This document shows, piece by piece, positions 1-9,552 of a stretch of DNA of 64,000 nt. The stretch is from Bacteroidetes bacterium RIFCSPLOWO2_12_FULL_35_15. Lineage in GTDB: Bacteria > Bacteroidota > Bacteroidia > 2-12-FULL-35-15. The notes under the pieces are model-generated. The model saw only the letters and a list, made by a program, of their open reading frames with translations, was not told where the DNA came from and ran no database searches. The stretch is taken from the NCBI GenBank assembly GCA_001769385.1, contig MEPB01000037.1, forward strand, positions 157,629 to 221,628, read 5' to 3'. A program made the translations under genes and the position numbers. Positions within the stretch are counted from its first letter, which is position 1. Each line of letters begins with the position of its first letter.

Positions 1-303
1 TTGTGAAACACAGAAAAAGAAATACTATTTTAAATAATTGTTTCAAAGGTTATTTTTAAAAACGAATAAAGATATAAAAAAGAAAAGGGCAGAAGCAATT
101 ATTTTGGCTGCTTTTTAGATTAAAAATTAGATTGCTTTATAGACATCACTCGTAGCTCAATTTAATAGAATACGAGAAAATAATGATGTAAATTTCGGAA
201 GTTTTAAAATTTCAAAATAAAATTTGAGGAGTAATTAAAAATACATTTGTGTTTTGTTTATTCGTTAAATTTTGTTTTTAACTACATAAAAAATAAAAAA
301 TTT
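1..303. other. 5' flanking intergenic region
   Basis: AT-rich stretch before the first gene. I see no convincing coding frame or RNA gene in it. A TACATTTG sequence at 242-249 resembles the Bacteroidota -7 box (TAnnTTTG) and a TTTG lies at 223-226, but the 15-bp gap between them is shorter than usual, so promoter assignment is weak. Confidence 0.4.
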
Positions 304-2154
304 ATGAATTATAAATATTTTCTTTCTCTATTTTTTCTCTTGTTGATATGTACATTGTTTTCGCAAAATACATCTACTAATCCAAGTCTTGATCATAACA
401 AATTTATCGAAGAGCTTAGTAATAGCCAAAAAACTATTTTCGATAATGTGATCAAGGAATACGATGATTATCTTCTGAAGCATTCAGATGATGTATTAAT
501 TCAAATTGAAAAATGCAAGTTTATTCAATTTGCACAATATGATGACGAGGAAGATTATAACCCCCATCAGGATTTGTTTGATAGTTGCACATTGGCTCTT
601 TCAAAGCATTATCCCAATAATCCTGATGTATTCGTTTTTCAGACTACTTACTTATATGGTGATGACTTAAAAGAGACTTTTGAAAAGGCAAAAATATCTA
701 TACAGGAAACCTCTGAAACATGGAGTAAAGCTAATTTGGGTCAGATGCATTTTCAAATGGCAACTCATTATTATTCTGATTCCGAATATGAAAAAGCCTA
801 TACGTTTATGGTTAAAGCATGTTTTTATGATAAACAATATAAAGCATCACTTGATTATGTTCGGATATTAATTGAACTCAAAAAAAAGGACGAGGCATTA
901 GCTGTTTTGAAAGGAAATAAAGATACTACAAAAGATATCTGGCAACTAAGTCAAAAAGCAAAATTATTTATTAAGCTTGAGGATTACTCCGATGCTCTGA
1001 AATTGTATAATTCAATTACTCAATTAGATTCTTCTTTCAACAATAACGAAGAGATGGCAAAGGCCATGGAGAACATAAAAGAATACGCATTAGCAAGGAA
1101 ATATTTAGTTGCCGACACCTTAAAAAATTGGAATCCGGATGAAGCTTCTCTTCGCCTTTTTTTGTATGATATGCAATATCAAAATGGCGATAGTTGTATT
1201 GGAAGTTACTGTGCATACAGAGCATATGGATATTCCTCAGATCCGCTGGCGATTTATCGTTTAAGGCTTTTTTTTAAACATCCTTTTTTGCCATGGAAAA
1301 TGCATGACATGCTTGGGCTTTTAACCTTGCTTCTTTTTATAATTGTATTAATACTTATACCATCTATCTGGATTTTACCTGTTTATTTTATTGGACATAA
1401 ATGGAAAATAATTGATCAGATCAAAACGAATGAATTCAGTTGGGGATTAAAAAGCTTTTGGTGGATAAGTTCAGGGTATCTAATTGCAATATTCGCTGCA
1501 CAACTTATTAATCCGGAACACATAAATTCCTTGGTCGCCAGAACAAGATATAGTTCGAGTATTTCTTCAGAAGAAGAAGGAGCGAGATTTCTTCTATTTA
1601 TATCGGTTGCAGCTTTTTTTGGCTTCACAGCATTATATAAAGTTGATCTAAAAGTATTGACATCAAAATACTGGAAATTTGGAAAAAATATTGCCATTAC
1701 AGTTGCTTGCTTTGTTGTTTTTAAAATTATTTCCGGTATTTATTTACAAATTGGGATTAAGTTTTTTGATGTTAAAATAGATGAACTAACATCTATTCCG
1801 AACATATTATTATCCGCGCGAGCAGATATTGATGCGCTTCTGGCTAATTATGGAAATGGTGTTGGATTTCTGATAGTTGGGTTTGTAGGTCCTTGTTTTG
1901 AAGAGATTTTCTTTAGAGGAGTGATACTTGATTCGTGCAAGCGATATCTAAATTTTAATTTTGCCAATATAATTCAGTCTGCATTGTTTGCTACTGTTCA
2001 TTATAATTTGTTTTTGTTTCCCGTGTTCTTTAGTTTTGGAATACTTACCGGAATACTAACAAAAAGATCGGGAGGAATGTTATCAGGTATTGTTTTTCAT
2101 ATAATAAACAACATATTGGCCATTGCAGTAATGATTGCCATGGCTCATAAGTAA
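304..2154 (+). CDS. TPR-CPBP fusion: membrane protease of the CAAX/Abi family with an N-terminal repeat domain
   Basis: The chosen start is the ATG at 304, because translation from it gives a signal/anchor segment (MNYKYFLSLFFLLLICTLFS). The upstream ATG at 247 only adds a non-hydrophobic leader. Residues ~20-325 are hydrophilic and helical, with TPR-like pairs (SEYEKAYTFMVKAC, EDYSDALKLYNSI). Residues ~335-616 hold about eight membrane segments with the CPBP motifs: EEIFFRG near residue 533, a second motif with His in FATVHYN, and a third in FHIINN. CPBP proteins are intramembrane metalloproteases acting in prenyl-protein processing, bacteriocin immunity or other cleavage; the substrate here is unknown. 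It converges on asnS and shares a hairpin terminator with it. The long N-terminal repeat domain is unusual for the family. Confidence 0.8.
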   Translation: MNYKYFLSLFFLLLICTLFSQNTSTNPSLDHNKFIEELSNSQKTIFDNVIKEYDDYLLKHSDDVLIQIEKCKFIQFAQYDDEEDYNPHQDLFDSCTLALSKHYPNNPDVFVFQTTYLYGDDLKETFEKAKISIQETSETWSKANLGQMHFQMATHYYSDSEYEKAYTFMVKACFYDKQYKASLDYVRILIELKKKDEALAVLKGNKDTTKDIWQLSQKAKLFIKLEDYSDALKLYNSITQLDSSFNNNEEMAKAMENIKEYALARKYLVADTLKNWNPDEASLRLFLYDMQYQNGDSCIGSYCAYRAYGYSSDPLAIYRLRLFFKHPFLPWKMHDMLGLLTLLLFIIVLILIPSIWILPVYFIGHKWKIIDQIKTNEFSWGLKSFWWISSGYLIAIFAAQLINPEHINSLVARTRYSSSISSEEEGARFLLFISVAAFFGFTALYKVDLKVLTSKYWKFGKNIAITVACFVVFKIISGIYLQIGIKFFDVKIDELTSIPNILLSARADIDALLANYGNGVGFLIVGFVGPCFEEIFFRGVILDSCKRYLNFNFANIIQSALFATVHYNLFLFPVFFSFGILTGILTKRSGGMLSGIVFHIINNILAIAVMIAMAHK

Positions 2155-2212
2155 TAATGATAAATAGGTGATAAAAGAACTAATAGAGGTTCTTTTTTTT
2201 ATCGTAATAAAG

Positions 2213-2244
2213 AAAAATCGTAACAATTTTGTTACGATTTTTTT
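2213..2244. terminator. bidirectional hairpin terminator
   Basis: A perfect 14-bp stem (AAAAATCGTAACAA at 2213-2226 with its complement at 2229-2242) has a 2-nt loop and T-runs on both strands. It lies between the convergent CPBP and asnS genes and can end transcription of both. Confidence 0.85.
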
Positions 2245-2260
2245 AAAAGTCAAAGATTAT

Positions 2261-3700
2261 TTAAAACTCTGCTGTTTTAGGTGCTCTCGGAAAAGGTATC
2301 ACGTCACGTATGTTGGTCATGCCTGTTACAAATAATACCAAGCGCTCAAACCCCAATCCAAATCCTGCATGTGGCGCAGTTCCGAATTTACGAGTATCTA
2401 AATACCAATACAGGTCTTCGGTAGGTATGTTCATTTCCTGCATGCGTTTTTCTAAAAAATCTAAACGCTCTTCACGTTGCGAACCTCCAACTATTTCTCC
2501 AATTCCCGGAAATAAAATATCCATCGCACGTACTGTCTTCCCATCTTCATTCTGGCGCATGTAAAATGCTTTGATATCTTTCGGATAATCTGTAAGTATA
2601 ACCGGTTTCTTAAAATGTTTTTCTACTAAATAACGTTCATGCTCGCTTTGTAGATCAGCACCCCAGTTTTCGATCAGATATTTGAATTTTTTCTTTTTGT
2701 TTGGTGTTGAATTTTTTAAGATTTCAATTGCTTCAGTATAGCTTAATCGTATAAAATCATTCGATGAAACAAAATGCAATTTAGCCAACAGATCCATTTC
2801 AGCACGTTCATCCTGAGGCTTTTGTTTTTCCTCTTCCAACAAACGGTTTTTCAAAAATTCCAATTCGTCTTCACAAGTCTCCAATGCATAGGTGATAACA
2901 TACTTTAACAGATCTTCTGCCAGGTTCATATTGTCATTCAGATCATTAAAAGCAACTTCGGGTTCTATCATCCAGAACTCTGCAAGATGACGGGTGGTAT
3001 TTGAATTTTCGGCACGGAATGTTGGACCAAAAGTATAAATTTCACCCAAAGCCATTGCGGCTAATTCACCTTCCAATTGTCCGGAAACAGTAAGGTTAGT
3101 CGATTTTCCAAAAAAATCTTGTTTGAAATCCACTTTCCCATCTTCAGTTCGTGGTGGGTTATCAAAGTCTAATGAAGTAACACGAAACATTTCTCCTGCA
3201 CCTTCTGCATCACTTGCAGTAATGATAGGAGTGTGCAAATACACAAATCCCCGCTCATTAAAAAACTGGTGAATAGCAAATGCTAAGGCATGACGAACCT
3301 TAAATACGGCATTGAATGTATTGGTGCGAAAACGTAGGTGAGCTATTTCGCGCAAAAATTCAAGACTATGTTTTTTGGGTTGCAATGGAAATTTTTCCGC
3401 ATCACTATCACCCAATATTTCCAATGTCTTTACCTGGATTTCTACTTTTTGACCTTTGCCTATCGATTCGATCAGTTCACCGGTAATGCTAATTGCAGCA
3501 CCTGTTGTAAGTCGTTTCAGTAAGGTTTCATCAATTGTAGAATCAACAACTGCTTGTATATTATTTATGGTAGAACCATCATTGATTGCAATAAATTTGT
3601 CGTTGCGAAATGTACGCACCCACCCTTTTACAATTACGTCTGTTCCATATGCTGTAGAATTTAACAGCTCTTTCACTTTTGTTCTTTTCAAAGTTTCCAT
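2261..3700 (-). CDS. asnS: Asparagine--tRNA ligase (class II)
   Basis: Charges tRNA-Asn with asparagine in the cytoplasm. The protein is 479 aa, close to the 466 aa of the E. coli enzyme. The start at 3700 ([13 protein letters not shown]) is preferred over the upstream in-frame ATG at 3790, because the family begins directly with the OB-fold anticodon-binding domain (residues ~15-115, [12 protein letters not shown]). The class II catalytic core follows. Motif 2 is [15 protein letters not shown], the ATP-site segment is [12 protein letters not shown], and motif 3 is GFGLGFERL near the C terminus. The [14 protein letters not shown] signatures favour AsnRS over AspRS. A ~60-residue insertion rich in Glu/Lys ([15 protein letters not shown]) lies in the middle and is seen in Bacteroidota AsnRS. 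Confidence 0.95.
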   Translation of the reverse strand: METLKRTKVKELLNSTAYGTDVIVKGWVRTFRNDKFIAINDGSTINNIQAVVDSTIDETLLKRLTTGAAISITGELIESIGKGQKVEIQVKTLEILGDSDAEKFPLQPKKHSLEFLREIAHLRFRTNTFNAVFKVRHALAFAIHQFFNERGFVYLHTPIITASDAEGAGEMFRVTSLDFDNPPRTEDGKVDFKQDFFGKSTNLTVSGQLEGELAAMALGEIYTFGPTFRAENSNTTRHLAEFWMIEPEVAFNDLNDNMNLAEDLLKYVITYALETCEDELEFLKNRLLEEEKQKPQDERAEMDLLAKLHFVSSNDFIRLSYTEAIEILKNSTPNKKKKFKYLIENWGADLQSEHERYLVEKHFKKPVILTDYPKDIKAFYMRQNEDGKTVRAMDILFPGIGEIVGGSQREERLDFLEKRMQEMNIPTEDLYWYLDTRKFGTAPHAGFGLGFERLVLFVTGMTNIRDVIPFPRAPKTAEF

Positions 3701-3761
3701 TTTTTGTTTTAATTTTTTGAGGGTACAAAAAAACGAAAAATTTAGCGGATGACAATATATA

Positions 3762-3804
3762 AAATCAAAAAGCCGATGCTTATTGATCACCGGCTTTTTG
3801 ATTT
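3762..3804 (-). terminator. hairpin terminator after the PKD/SprB T9SS gene
   Basis: A 14-bp perfect stem (3762-3775 with 3791-3804) has a 15-nt loop. On the minus strand it follows the stop of the gene at 3824-5995 and ends in a U-rich tail; it lies just upstream of asnS. Confidence 0.75.
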
Positions 3805-3823
3805 AAATATTTTTGATAGGAAA

Positions 3824-5995
3824 TTACTCCATCACAACAATTCGTTGTGTGCTTTCATTTCCATCAACTACAAGTGTAATAAAATAAACCCCTGAACTTA
3901 ATTGATCATTCAGATAGCATTTATGATTTCCTGTTGATTGTTTTGAATTTACCATTGATTTGATTTTCACACCTAACACATTATAAACTTCTAAGGTTAC
4001 ATTTGCTTCGCCTGAAAGCGTATATTCAATGTTAGTGTATCCCTTAAACGGATTTGGATAGATCTTAAATTTATTTTCTTTCGCCACTGCTGCATTACTA
4101 ATTCCGGTAGATGAAGTAGGTACAGTATAGATAGAAGATGAATCAACCGCATAATTTAAACTATCATACGAAGTATGACTTGGATCAAGAGTGATGTCGT
4201 ATGATGACGCCATTCCTAAACCCGGTATATCCGCTAATATTACATATGACCCACCAATAACAGAGTTCAACGCAAGATTATCAAAGTAATAATATCCGTT
4301 AGCATCTGTTTGTGTACTTGCAACGATATTGCTTGCTCCACCCGGGTTTTTTCCAAGTTTTACATCAAGTCCCGGAATAGGGTCTCCTTCCGCACGGCCA
4401 AAGCCAACTCCCTCTTCAATAACACCTCCTAGAGCTCCTGGACCTAGGGGTAATGCGGCTATAAATTGCACTGAAATATTGGCCGTGTCAATAAAATTAC
4501 AACCATGATTAACAGAATCTGCAGCAGTCCATAAAAATTGATTACCAAAATAAGTTGGCATTGCCGTTGGATAAACGGTGTCATTTGGAAATACTTTTAT
4601 TAAATACATGCCATAATTAATATTTGGAAAATAGTAATCCCCGCTTGTATTTAAAGATACAACTTGTAGTGTATCGAAAGATATTAGAGAAGTTATATGT
4701 TTATAAAGTACTACTGTTCCATTAACTATACTATTCACATTTGCTGAATCTACATGTCCATAAATACCGGTGCTTGGTGTAACCGTAATTGATGCTGTAT
4801 CGCTATTTGAACAACCATTGATATCTGTTATGGTAACAATATAGGAGGTGGTGCTGGTTGGTGAAACCGTAATGGAGCTTGCAGATGAAGAGTTGCTCCA
4901 TAAATAAGTATATGAACCGGTTCCGCCGGTTGCAGAACTTGTAATAGTAGCGCTAGCTCCCGAACAGATTGTAGCTGTTCCGCTTGTAGAAATAGCAATT
5001 GCATTCGGCTGGGTAATGGTAACGGTTGCTGTGCCAATTGCAGAGTTTGCATCAGTTACAGTAACAGTATAAGTTCCGGCAACAAGTCCTGTGGCTGTTG
5101 CTCCAGTTTGTGCAGAAGGAGACCAGCTATAAGTATAGGGTAACACTCCACCTGTCGGGGTCGCAGTTGCAGAACCACTGTTTCCTCCAAAGCACAATAC
5201 ATTATTAGATGTGGCAGAAACAGCAATGGCACTATTAATAATTACTGTTGTTGTGCCTGCGGTTGAAGTACACCCATTAATATCGGTTATTGTAACAGAA
5301 TAAACTCCGGCTGCCGCAGATGTTACAGAAGGAAGGGTGTCGTTTTGAGAAGTGGAGGAAAAGCCATTAGGGCCAGTCCAATTATAAGTTGCACCTGTAA
5401 AATACGTTGCAGTCAAACTTAAAGATTGTCCTGTAACAACTGGACTGTTGCTTCCTGCTGTAGGTGTCGGTGGTAAAGCATTTACAATTACTGATACTGT
5501 ATTGCTGTTAGAACAACCGTTTGTTGTTCCGGTAACCGTATAAGTAGTGGAGGTGGTGGGGCTAACTACAATGTTTGAAGTTGTTGCACCTGTATTCCAC
5601 AGATAAGTTGTAGCTCCGGTTGATATAAGAGATGCAGAATTGCCGAAACAAATTGTTGTGCCTCCTGTAACTGAAATAGTAGGAATCGGATTAACGGTAA
5701 TTGTAACAAAAGCGGTATCTTGTAGAATTGAATCGGAAGCAATTAAAGTAACTGTATAGCTACCGGCAACCGGGTAAATAACAATAGGGTTTTGGGCTGT
5801 GCTTGTATTTCCATTACCAAAATTCCAATTGTACATGATGGCACCAGTGGAAGTATTCGTAAAAAAAAGTGTATCCCCTAAACAAAGAGTTGTTTGACTT
5901 GCTGTAAAAGAGGCGACTGCTTGGGCATAAGCGCTTCCTCGCGTGAGTACAAGCCCGATAATTAATGTGCTGAGTAGTTTTATAGATTTTTTCAT
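3824..5995 (-). CDS. Secreted PKD/SprB-repeat surface protein with T9SS type A sorting domain (paralogue 1)
   Basis: 723 aa. Residues 1-24 are a signal peptide ending AYAQ. A PKD domain follows (~28-105, MYNWNFGNGNTSTAQNP), then Ig-like Thr/Ser-rich modules and a SprB-like repeat (~258-330, YTYSWSPSAQTGATATGL). Next is a Cna-B/SdrD-like region (~408-640) with GDPIPGLDVKLGKNPGG and DANGYYYFDNL. A ~75-residue T9SS type A domain closes the protein (IYPNPFKG...GVYFITLVVDG...TQRIVVME). Such proteins cross the outer membrane by type IX secretion and are anchored or released after cleavage of the sorting domain. From the STGIYGH motif onward it is strongly similar to the genes at 9553 and 12132, while its N-terminal half differs. 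A role in adhesion or as a matrix protein is inference. Confidence 0.85.
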   Translation of the reverse strand: MKKSIKLLSTLIIGLVLTRGSAYAQAVASFTASQTTLCLGDTLFFTNTSTGAIMYNWNFGNGNTSTAQNPIVIYPVAGSYTVTLIASDSILQDTAFVTITVNPIPTISVTGGTTICFGNSASLISTGATTYLWNTGATTSNIVVSPTTSTTYTVTGTTNGCSNSNTVSVIVNALPPTPTAGSNSPVVTGQSLSLTATYFTGATYNWTGPNGFSSTSQNDTLPSVTSAAAGVYSVTITDINGCTSTAGTTTVIINSAIAVSATSNNVLCFGGNSGSATATPTGGVLPYTYSWSPSAQTGATATGLVAGTYTVTVTDANSAIGTATVTITQPNAIAISTSGTATICSGASATITSSATGGTGSYTYLWSNSSSASSITVSPTSTTSYIVTITDINGCSNSDTASITVTPSTGIYGHVDSANVNSIVNGTVVLYKHITSLISFDTLQVVSLNTSGDYYFPNINYGMYLIKVFPNDTVYPTAMPTYFGNQFLWTAADSVNHGCNFIDTANISVQFIAALPLGPGALGGVIEEGVGFGRAEGDPIPGLDVKLGKNPGGASNIVASTQTDANGYYYFDNLALNSVIGGSYVILADIPGLGMASSYDITLDPSHTSYDSLNYAVDSSSIYTVPTSSTGISNAAVAKENKFKIYPNPFKGYTNIEYTLSGEANVTLEVYNVLGVKIKSMVNSKQSTGNHKCYLNDQLSSGVYFITLVVDGNESTQRIVVME

Positions 5996-6553
5996 GTTTT
6001 TTTTTAGTTTAGATAAAAATAGACCTTTTTATTTACATATCGTAAAGAATATAAAATTTAAAAAAAATCAGAAGCATTGGAAATCAATTTATTTCAGAGG
6101 TGTTGTTTTTATGCAGAACAGAGGTTCTTTAGAGGTTCTTTTATAAGAAGAAAAGCTATTCCAACCCTGCCAAAGTTCTAAACTATGGCAGGGTAATTAT
6201 CAAATTCTATAAAATTGGAGTTATTCCAACACGGCTATCCTTTGTGAATACTCTCTCCCATCAATAGTAAAGGTAAAAAAACAGGAAACTGCAAGATTTC
6301 ATTTTTGTTTTACTATTCAGTATTGCTGTTCTATTTAGTGTTTGTTCTATAAATGATTTATTCTGACAACTTATTTTATTCTATCCGGATCTTTATAAGG
6401 TAAAAAATAAATATAAAAATTTTTTTTCAGCATTCATTTAGTTGTGATAGAGCTGATTCGAAAGCTCTCAAAGAGTGCTTAGTTTTTTATTTTTAATACT
6501 CCCCAATTATCAAGTTTTTCCATTGAAATTAGAAGGAGGTACGATCTTTTTGT
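5996..6553. other. 558-bp intergenic region with decayed sequence
   Basis: No intact gene is visible. The one interpretable element is a remnant of a T9SS sorting domain on the minus strand at 6221-6289 (separate entry). The rest is AT-rich and shows no hairpin or repeat I can support. Confidence 0.5.
6221..6289 (-). pseudogene. orphan remnant of a T9SS type A sorting domain
   Basis: On the minus strand this reads SCFFTFTIDGREYSQRIAVLE followed by TAA (listed here in part: FTIDGREYSQRIAVLE). It aligns with the last residues of the neighbours (ITLTIDGKESTQRIVVME). The frame is closed just upstream and no signal peptide or body is left, so it is the 3' end of a former paralogue. Confidence 0.7.
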
Positions 6554-8959
6554 TTATTGGCAATATTCCCAAAAATCGTTTTTAAAGGCTCCATCCTCAC
6601 CTGTTCCAATATAAGCCTTATTCCCAATAGAAAACGCAACAGCTAAATATCTTCCAACTCCTCCGAAATTATTTTTTTGTAACCATGAATTTGAATTAGG
6701 ATCATATTCCCAAAAATCATTTTTATATACTCCTGCATCGCTTCCAGTTCCTATATACCCTTTAGTGTTAATCGAAAAAGCTACTGCTCCGGTTCTTCCG
6801 GTTCCGCCAAAATCCGCTTTTTGTGTCCAGGTATTAGTAGATGGGTTATATTCCCAAAGGTCCTTTTGATTTGCACCGGTTCCTGTGCCAATATATCCTT
6901 TGCTTCCTATAGAAAACCCAACACCTAAATTTTTGTAGATTGTTCCAATGTCCGTTTTTTGAGTCCAGATATCGCTACTCGAATCGTATTCCCAAAAATC
7001 TTTTTTATTTGAACCATCCCATCCAGCACCAATATAGCCTTTGCTGCCAATTGAAAACGCTATTGCCCAAAGTCTGGCTGTTCCTCCGAAATCTGCTTTT
7101 TGCGTCCATGTATTGCTACCTGGATCATATTCCCAAAAATCTTTTTTATTTCCGAAATTATCCTGCCCAACACCAATATAACCTTTGTTTCCAATGGAAA
7201 ACCCTGCAGAATAATGTCTGGCAGTTCCTCCGAAATCCGCTTTCTGTGTCCAAGAATTGTTACTTGGGTCATATTCCCAGAAATCTTTTTTATAGGGAGC
7301 AATGCCATCATTACCTGTTCCGATATACCCTTTGTTCCCAATAGAAAAGCTCACAGCCTGAGATCTTGATGTCCCAGCAAAGTTGGTTTTCTGTGTCCAG
7401 GAATTTGGAATTGAACCAACTATCGCCTGACCATTATAAAGTATGCTACCACCACATAATGAGATCCATCCATTACTATTCCATATTTCCAAACAATGAA
7501 TATCAGTATTATAGATTTGTAACCCCTCACTTGGTGAAGTTATTGCATTGCGCTGAATTGTTGTCATTCTTGGAAAAAGGACTCCACTGGTTGTAGAAGA
7601 TATTTCAATTTTTGCAGATGAATTAGGTGAGATTGTTCCAATACCAATTTTATTTCCATCATTGTAAAGATTACTATTTGCAACCCAGTTGGTTCCATCA
7701 TGTCTTAATGTTTGCCCTGTTGTCCCGCTTACAAGAGGTCCGGTTGCTCCAGTATTTCCAGTTGCCCCCACAACACCTTGTATTCCTGTCGCTCCTGTAT
7801 TCCCTGTTGCACCTATAATACCTTGAGCTCCAGTCGCTCCTGTTGCTCCAACAATACCTTGTATTCCTGGTGCTCCTGTAACACCATTAGCTCCTGTATT
7901 TCCAGCCGCTCCCATAATACCTTGTGCTCCTGTCGCTCCTGTTGCCCCCACAATACCTTGTATTCCTGTCGCTCCTGTAACACCATTAGCTCCTGTGTTT
8001 CCTGTTGCTCCAACAATACCTTGTATTCCTGTTGCTCCTGTAACACCATTAGCTCCTGTATTCCCTGTTGCGCCCATATTACCTTGTGCTCCTGTCGCTC
8101 CTGTTGCTCCAACAATACCTTGTATTCCTGGTGCTCCTGTAACACCATTAGCTCCTGTGTTCCCTGTTGCGCCCATAATACCTTGTGCTCCTGTCGCTCC
8201 TGTTGCTCCAATAAGACCTTGTATTCCGATCGCTCCTGTAACACCATTAGTTCCTGTGTTCCCATTTGCACCCATAATACCTTGTTCTCCTGTCGCTCCT
8301 GTTGCTCCAACAAGGCCTTGTGCTCCTGTAACTCCGATTAAACCTTGTTCTCCTGTAGCACCCGTTATTCCCACTTCTCCTGCAGCCCCGGTTGGACCAT
8401 TAGCTCCGGTATTACCGGTGGCTCCCATAATACCTTGTGCTCCGGTAACTCCGGTTAAACCTTGAGCCCCTGTGGCTCCGGTTAATCCAATTTCTCCTGT
8501 AGCTCCTGTTAGTCCGGTATTACCTGTTATTCCGTTAGCCCCTGTTGGCCCGGCTGTTCCGGAACGCTCTGAGTACAATGCGTATGGAACACTCATTAAT
8601 TGTTGAGTTCCCATTAATGAATAATTGGATCCTCCGGTAATATCCATGCTGACTTCTATAAAATAAGGACCATTTGCCCAGTTGATAGCATTAAAGGTCC
8701 CAACCGTTGCAGTTCCGTTGCCTACAACTAAATTTATTAAACCTAAATTGTTAGATGTTACAGCATGTGTTTCAGTATAAACAATAGTACCGTTTATTGT
8801 GCTTTGGTGCAAGCTTATTTGTAATCCAATAACCTGATTAGACAGAGCAACCCCTGAAGAATTACGAGCTACTGCCTGATAATTAAAACCTTGTGGGGCC
8901 TGGGCATGGGAAATTAATGCAGTTAGAGAGAAAATAAATAGAGAATATAATTTTTTCAT
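6554..8959 (-). CDS. Secreted collagen-like triplet-repeat and kelch-repeat protein
   Basis: 801 aa. A signal peptide ends at HAQ (residue ~20) and is followed by a conserved Bacteroidota leader domain ([13 protein letters not shown]). Residues ~135-405 are Gly-X-Y triplets dominated by [10 protein letters not shown] and GNTGANG, a bacterial collagen-like rod. A hinge ([36 protein letters not shown]) leads to six kelch-like blades (~505-801) of the form [25 protein letters not shown]. Six or seven blades could close a beta-propeller. No T9SS sorting domain is seen; the protein ends in FWEYCQ. The stop lies far from any terminator I can see. It is 17 bp downstream of the small T9SS protein gene and so probably co-transcribed with it. 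A surface appendage or adhesin is plausible but not shown. Confidence 0.8.
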   Translation of the reverse strand: MKKLYSLFIFSLTALISHAQAPQGFNYQAVARNSSGVALSNQVIGLQISLHQSTINGTIVYTETHAVTSNNLGLINLVVGNGTATVGTFNAINWANGPYFIEVSMDITGGSNYSLMGTQQLMSVPYALYSERSGTAGPTGANGITGNTGLTGATGEIGLTGATGAQGLTGVTGAQGIMGATGNTGANGPTGAAGEVGITGATGEQGLIGVTGAQGLVGATGATGEQGIMGANGNTGTNGVTGAIGIQGLIGATGATGAQGIMGATGNTGANGVTGAPGIQGIVGATGATGAQGNMGATGNTGANGVTGATGIQGIVGATGNTGANGVTGATGIQGIVGATGATGAQGIMGAAGNTGANGVTGAPGIQGIVGATGATGAQGIIGATGNTGATGIQGVVGATGNTGATGPLVSGTTGQTLRHDGTNWVANSNLYNDGNKIGIGTISPNSSAKIEISSTTSGVLFPRMTTIQRNAITSPSEGLQIYNTDIHCLEIWNSNGWISLCGGSILYNGQAIVGSIPNSWTQKTNFAGTSRSQAVSFSIGNKGYIGTGNDGIAPYKKDFWEYDPSNNSWTQKADFGGTARHYSAGFSIGNKGYIGVGQDNFGNKKDFWEYDPGSNTWTQKADFGGTARLWAIAFSIGSKGYIGAGWDGSNKKDFWEYDSSSDIWTQKTDIGTIYKNLGVGFSIGSKGYIGTGTGANQKDLWEYNPSTNTWTQKADFGGTGRTGAVAFSINTKGYIGTGSDAGVYKNDFWEYDPNSNSWLQKNNFGGVGRYLAVAFSIGNKAYIGTGEDGAFKNDFWEYCQ
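7735..8560 (-). repeat. imperfect tandem repeats encoding collagen-like triplets
   Basis: DNA-level tandem repeats of 9-bp multiples (GCTCCTGT-rich on the plus strand), with longer units recurring about every 108 bp. They encode the Gly-X-Y rod of the collagen-like protein. The long open frames in the other phases here are by-products of this periodic composition. Confidence 0.85.
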
Positions 8960-8976
8960 GAATTGATTTTTGTTAG

Positions 8977-9456
8977 TTATTTTGTTTTTATAATTTGAAA
9001 TGTTTTCATTTTTGAAGCTTCATCTTTTACTGTAAGAAGATATGTTCCAGAAGCGTAACTACTCATATTTAATTGGTAATTAATTCCGGTTGACACTTGC
9101 TGTGATCGAAGTAATTTTCCTTCACCAGAATACAACTCAATGGTTACAAACTGGTTTAATTTGTCGAATTGTACCTGCAACACATCAGTAGCAGGATTAG
9201 GAAAAACAGTAATATTGTAATTCGTTTCACTGTTAATTGATGTAATAAGTAAGTTTGGTTGGTGAAATCCTTGAGATAAAATTGTAGTTCCATCAGTTAC
9301 TGTGGAGGTAGTGGTTTCACCCAAAGTGAAATCAAGCTGGGATGTGCCATTGCTAAAATTTGTACCCGATGAAGAAATTATAGAAGGAGATGTTGTTTGG
9401 GCGACTGAAAAATTAAAAGTGAAACCCGCGAATAAAAGAAGAATTTTTTTTTTCAT
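8977..9456 (-). CDS. Small secreted protein with T9SS type A sorting domain
   Basis: 159 aa from the ATG at 9456, chosen because it starts the signal peptide [20 protein letters not shown]. An in-frame ATG at 9471 adds five residues and cannot be excluded. The short mature region (~21-80) carries the pattern [24 protein letters not shown], which recurs in Bacteroidota exported proteins. It is followed by a type A sorting domain ([16 protein letters not shown]...[21 protein letters not shown]). It sits 17 bp upstream of the collagen/kelch gene on the same strand, so the two may form an operon. The function is unknown, but export by T9SS is well supported. Confidence 0.8.
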   Translation of the reverse strand: MKKKILLLFAGFTFNFSVAQTTSPSIISSSGTNFSNGTSQLDFTLGETTTSTVTDGTTILSQGFHQPNLLITSINSETNYNITVFPNPATDVLQVQFDKLNQFVTIELYSGEGKLLRSQQVSTGINYQLNMSSYASGTYLLTVKDEASKMKTFQIIKTK

Positions 9457-9502
9457 AAATATCAAATTCATGCATAAATGTTAAAGTGTGCAAGATATAA
9501 AA

Positions 9503-9533
9503 AAACCAGCAAGGTTTAATATCCTGCTGGTTT
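9503..9533 (-). terminator. hairpin terminator after the second PKD/SprB gene
   Basis: The stem AAACCAGCA (9503-9511) pairs with TGCTGGTTT (9525-9533), plus two more pairs across a bulge. It lies directly downstream of the stop at 9553 on the minus strand. Confidence 0.7.
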
Positions 9534-9552
9534 AAAATTAATATTTAAACTA

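Noticed and set aside
242..249. Promoter for the first gene
   Set aside because: The TAnnTTTG box fits, but the -33 spacing of 15 bp is too short to call.
3456..3752. 98-codon plus-strand frame opposite asnS
   Set aside because: Shadow of the asnS coding strand with no family-like features.
7712..8465. Long open frames in other phases across the collagen-like region (209, 156 and 166 codons)
   Set aside because: They are produced by the 9-bp periodic repeat of the Gly-X-Y coding sequence; they have Cys/Ser or Pro/Val monotone composition and no start context.
7735..8560. CRISPR-like array
   Set aside because: Repeats are contiguous multiples of 9 bp with no constant-length unique spacers, and they lie in frame in a protein gene.
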